From Paramacrobiotus metropolitanus (Eukaryota > Tardigrada > Eutardigrada > Parachela > Macrobiotidae): 64,000 bases of DNA. A model generated the notes under the pieces. That model worked only from the letters and a program-made list of their open reading frames with translations, was not told the origin of the DNA and searched no databases. The stretch is from positions 1-64,000 of the forward strand of contig NW_026570294.1 in assembly GCF_019649055.1 (NCBI RefSeq), written 5' to 3'. Positions 61,701-64,000 of the stretch are shown here, piece after piece. Both the position numbers and the translations under genes were made by a program. Each line of letters begins with the position of its first letter. Positions within the stretch are counted from its first letter, which is position 1.

Positions 61701-64000
61701 TTGGAGAAAGGCGTGATCCGGCGGAGTCGGAGCCCATGGAGCTCCCCGGTTATACTTGCATCGAAGGAAGGTGGCAAGTCATGGCGTCTCTGCGCAGACG
61801 TCAGAGCAGTAAACAACGTCACCGTTGCGGACCGGTACCCTCTCCCACGCGTGGACGACTGCTTACAAGTTTTGGCAGGTGCTCGGTATATGACCACAAT
61901 AGATCTGCAAAGTGGCTTCTGGCAGGTACCGTTGGACGAGGCCAGTAAGCCTATCACCGCTTTTCAAGCCGGACAGGGTTTTTACGAGTATGAAGTGATG
62001 TGTTTCGGTCTAAGAAACGCTCCAAGCCATTTCCAGCGAATGATGACGGAAGTTCTGGCTGGACTAATTTGGTCGGATGTCTTCGTGTATCTCGACGATG
62101 TGGTTTGCGGAACCTCTACATTGGGGGAACACCTCCAACGTCTACGCCAGTTATTCGAACGCTTCAGAGAATACGGCCTTCTGCTGAAGCCTTCGAAGTG
62201 TCACTTCATGAAGTCAGAAGTGAGAGTGTTGGGATTTACTGCCACGAACGAAGGGATACGTCCAAACCTGGACAAAGTGGAAGCGGTTATGAAGTTCCCT
62301 ACACCTGCAAACCTTAAAGCGACACGGTCGTTCCTTGGTTTGTGTAGTTATTATAGGCGCTTTATAAAAGATTTCTCCAAGTTGGCTGGACCGTTGACCC
62401 AACTGACGAAGAAGGACACACCATTCACTTGGGGAGCGGCGCAGGAGGATGCTTTCCAGCAGCTGAAGAAAGCGCTTACGAGTGCTCCGGTATTGGTGCA
62501 CTTCAACGCGGATGCTCCGGTTGAGATTCACCCGGATGCTAGTGGATACGCAATTGGCGTAGTGGTCATTCAGAGGGACGGTAAAGGTCATGAGCGAGTT
62601 GTCGCTTATGGCAGCCGTCGCCTTATCCCGGCAGAAGTTAACTACACCACCACCGAGAGAGAGCTACTAGCGATAGTGTGGTGCTGCGAAAAATATAGGT
62701 ATTATTTGTTGGGGCGCCCGGTGACCGTCTGGTCTGATCACCACAGCCTGTGCTGGCTGTTTAATATACAATCGCCCAACAGCCGGTTGGTGCGATGGGC
62801 GTTGCGCCTGCAGGAATATACCTTGGTGATTGTCCACAAGGCTGGCAAGTCCCATGCGGATGGTGACTGCCTTTCCCGATACCCGCCTGCGCTGGATGGA
62901 CCAGTGGGACACCAAGCTTTCTCGATGCTGCTCAGCGAGGACAACTTGGACGACATTGCGGGACAAGTGGACGTCAAGGGCGAGCAGGATAAAGATGCGT
63001 TCTGTCAGGATGTTCTACGGAAACTGCCGGAGGATCGAGTGTCAAAGAAGACATTTACGGTCAAGAATGGACTACTTTACAGAATCTGGAAGTCTCATGG
63101 AGAGCTCCTGGAACTGTTGGTAATTCCAAAGAGTCTCCGATTTGAAGTGTTACGGTTTGCGCATGATGACCCGATGGGAGGACATTTGGGTGTGGACCGG
63201 ACATTGGAAAAGATTCGCAAGCGAGTATTTTTTCCGGATTTGGTTGGATTTGTACGCAAGTATGTGGAGTCGTGTGCTGCATGCCAGGCGAGAAATCGGA
63301 TGACCCAGCGGACGCCGGGGTCAGTCCAGAGTTTCTGCCCTGATAGACCGTTCGATATTGTAGCGGCTGACGTGTTAGGTCCGCTCCCACGGTCTAAGAA
63401 TGGGAATAAGTATATCATTGTGGCTACAGATCTGTTCACGAAGTGGGTGGTGGCTAAGGCCATACCTGAACAGACAGCTACGGTAGTTGCAAAGTTTCTT
63501 TTGCACGACATCTTTTTGAAGTACTCTATGCCATATCAGTTACTAACTGATCAAGGTACGCCATTCGTCAATCAGCTCGTCGGAGAGCTGCATCGTTTGT
63601 TGGACATTGGACGTCTAACGACCAGTGGATTCCATCCCCAGTGCAACGGGCAAGTGGAGCGGTATAACCAAACACTTGCCCATATGCTTTCGAAGTACGT
63701 GGATAAAGATCAGAAGACTTGGGACACTCTCCTGCCATACGTCGTTTTTGCTTCCAATACATCAAAGCATGATGTTACCGGATTCTCACCATTTGAAATG
63801 TTGTTCGGGCGCAACCCTACCCTGCCGATGGACGTTGGACTGCCGACAGTGCGAGAACCATTCAACGAGGACATCAAGGAGCGCCTGAAAGAGATACATG
63901 CTGTTGCTTCCGCTCGGATCGAAGCGCAACATAACTACGTGTATGGTAGAGATGACAAAGTGGATGTCACCTATGGAGAAGGAGATACAGTCTTGATTTT
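58755..64000 (+). CDS. Gypsy-type Gag-Pol polyprotein, single open frame, runs off the window
   Basis: Open for at least 1748 codons from ATG 58755 with no stop. Gag capsid-like region at about residues 60-200; CCHC zinc knuckle CYNCNGTDHIQRDC at 284-297; a long Arg/Ser/Pro-rich spacer to about 690; protease active site ALIDCGAS with D734 (Cys in place of the usual Thr/Ser); reverse transcriptase with YLDD at 1112-1115; RNase H with DAS at 1261; integrase zinc-binding region at about 1465-1515 and catalytic D1539, D1599 and E1635 (D-x35-E). Gag and Pol are fused without frameshift or stop. The intact frame suggests a recently active element. Confidence 0.93.
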   Translation, partial: MSNPGDDANKSTGSQVQPHSNTAIPTKADATGKSIVLDSRALAEEFTSIQATGDTKPPLFRGRAGEDVEGWVRRFRTVVTALEWKESKVLRQIPVYLDGFAATWYNKVSDGGKKLPYATSEELLKAIIGRFQTEDYRNQLKVKLRLRKMKRDEALEDYFNDVMTLCDKINADMDDDDVIEKLKAGLLPEYLSRLAMTQADTPMEFLSDMQKVSDSLRLESKNRATEWTTVERKNGNRPWNNNYGKGQYGGNSGNGKPFMRKVTNAGTAAGNGGPKPTDRPVRRCYNCNGTDHIQRDCPKNKVTQQPRNTTGAGAQQARSLLTLGDGGHAPAAPSLQLGMALDVGATGSGGEPTLEGGVVGGTATGAGGEAGLTWYTFGLGSSSDADQSWRMMRSGARSNGRERVVRHSRDAAVEGYRGDAAYTRYLLESQRKYRLSCVAAIRPANRAGVMAYAVEHDGAIEVRTRMSPREFRSMCRRGLLGFDAHTSQEATRLETAQQRRWARERRSRSQSTEERWERSPSRDRRERRSVSMASLRTERARSHSTVRIETPWEAVRRMQQECAARAEPACHESYRPEPQPEEEYARCGKEGCIEHHGGDHRTQALRRAMASMETQYPESPPPYYTPNYSPQSPDPEPSDGGSVGTTGEVTYPLFDEETSGWREPVSASGRMERSEVHIPVHQYRVMRAVPPPLMKLSAMVKDLPKAYLSPLDIGGTVPLMDIKICGRLATALIDCGASLSIVNQSFIRGLGMVMKPFVTDVVVADNRTVRTSGQITLNVDMDGIHGDIPFVVFDNFGAGKYDCVIGCNVLQQPGILVDVGNRRLLSAADYLLLSDATGKPLCESNRAAPVEPRAAQPMVSNLMITLLGQSTCAGVVQHHRLLSLHHEDGSEMDLTGWDFEWPRIPVEEFDIGDANTQDGVPQMRALLEEFSDLFHTEGRPLGQARVTPFKIELLPDTKPIFRNQYRRAPREVAEVERQVQGMLEKGVIRRSRSPWSSPVILASKEGGKSWRLCADVRAVNNVTVADRYPLPRVDDCLQVLAGARYMTTIDLQSGFWQVPLDEASKPITAFQAGQGFYEYEVMCFGLRNAPSHFQRMMTEVLAGLIWSDVFVYLDDVVCGTSTLGEHLQRLRQLFERFREYGLLLKPSKCHFMKSEVRVLGFTATNEGIRPNLDKVEAVMKFPTPANLKATRSFLGLCSYYRRFIKDFSKLAGPLTQLTKKDTPFTWGAAQEDAFQQLKKALTSAPVLVHFNADAPVEIHPDASGYAIGVVVIQRDGKGHERVVAYGSRRLIPAEVNYTTTERELLAIVWCCEKYRYYLLGRPVTVWSDHHSLCWLFNIQSPNSRLVRWALRLQEYTLVIVHKAGKSHADGDCLSRYPPALDGPVGHQAFSMLLSEDNLDDIAGQVDVKGEQDKDAFCQDVLRKLPEDRVSKKTFTVKNGLLYRIWKSHGELLELLVIPKSLRFEVLRFAHDDPMGGHLGVDRTLEKIRKRVFFPDLVGFVRKYVESCAACQARNRMTQRTPGSVQSFCPDRPFDIVAADVLGPLPRSKNGNKYIIVATDLFTKWVVAKAIPEQTATVVAKFLLHDIFLKYSMPYQLLTDQGTPFVNQLVGELHRLLDIGRLTTSGFHPQCNGQVERYNQTLAHMLSKYVDKDQKTWDTLLPYVVFASNTSKHDVTGFSPFEMLFGRNPTLPMDVGLPTVREPFNEDIKERLKEIHAVASARIEAQHNYVYGRDDKVDVTYGEGDTVLI

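Overview
The window is eukaryotic, most likely from an invertebrate animal. It shows nested transposons, tiny GT-AG introns of 46-63 bp, AATAAA signals, a trinucleotide microsatellite of about 285 bp, and no bacterial operon signals. The species cannot be named from the sequence. No ordinary host gene was recognised. The window is a stack of mobile elements and endogenous virus-like DNA.

Layout. (1) 1-8202 and 28901-33800 form a GC-richer, CCGAC-rich unit. It holds long, repetitive, coil-rich reading frames broken by a few stops and frameshifts, and many small hairpins with conserved loops and co-varying stems. (2) This unit is interrupted by a complete 20.2-kb Polinton/Maverick (adintovirus-like) element at 8363-28580, with CATAGG 6-bp target duplications, ~190-bp terminal inverted repeats and subterminal iterons. 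(3) 35130-39566 is a non-autonomous LTR retrotransposon on the minus strand with 372-bp LTRs and a TGTC duplication. (4) 40810-43790, 48880-50243 and 51939-53512 are three related copies of a non-LTR retrotransposon with reverse transcriptase and a PD-(D/E)XK-like nuclease. (5) 44358-48694 is a MULE-type DNA transposon with 156-158-bp inverted repeats and a 7-bp duplication. (6) 53.6-57.9 kb holds foldback/MITE-like repeats and little else. (7) 57898-64000 is the 5' part of a Gypsy-type LTR retrotransposon with one open Gag-Pol frame of at least 1748 codons running off the window.

The Maverick-like element carries the expected replication and virion set: protein-primed DNA polymerase B, packaging ATPase, DDE integrase with a chromodomain remnant, adenain-like protease, double-jelly-roll major capsid protein, penton-type minor capsid protein and a basic core-like protein. 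It is decayed: most of these genes have in-frame stops or frameshifts. Unusually, it also encodes a clear TATA-binding-protein (TBP) homologue that retains all four DNA-kinking phenylalanines. It carries a family of five small paralogous genes that I tentatively read as tandem PC4-like domains, and two BIR-domain (IAP-like) genes. Three intergenic copies of an A-tract plus nested-helix element keep their base pairing although the sequence has diverged, and they flank the TBP-like and neighbouring genes.

Taken together, the element looks like a virus-derived transposon with its own transcription-initiation and gene-boundary apparatus. That reading is inference. The protein family calls for TBP, PolB, integrase, ATPase, MCP and BIR are strong; the PC4 call is moderate.
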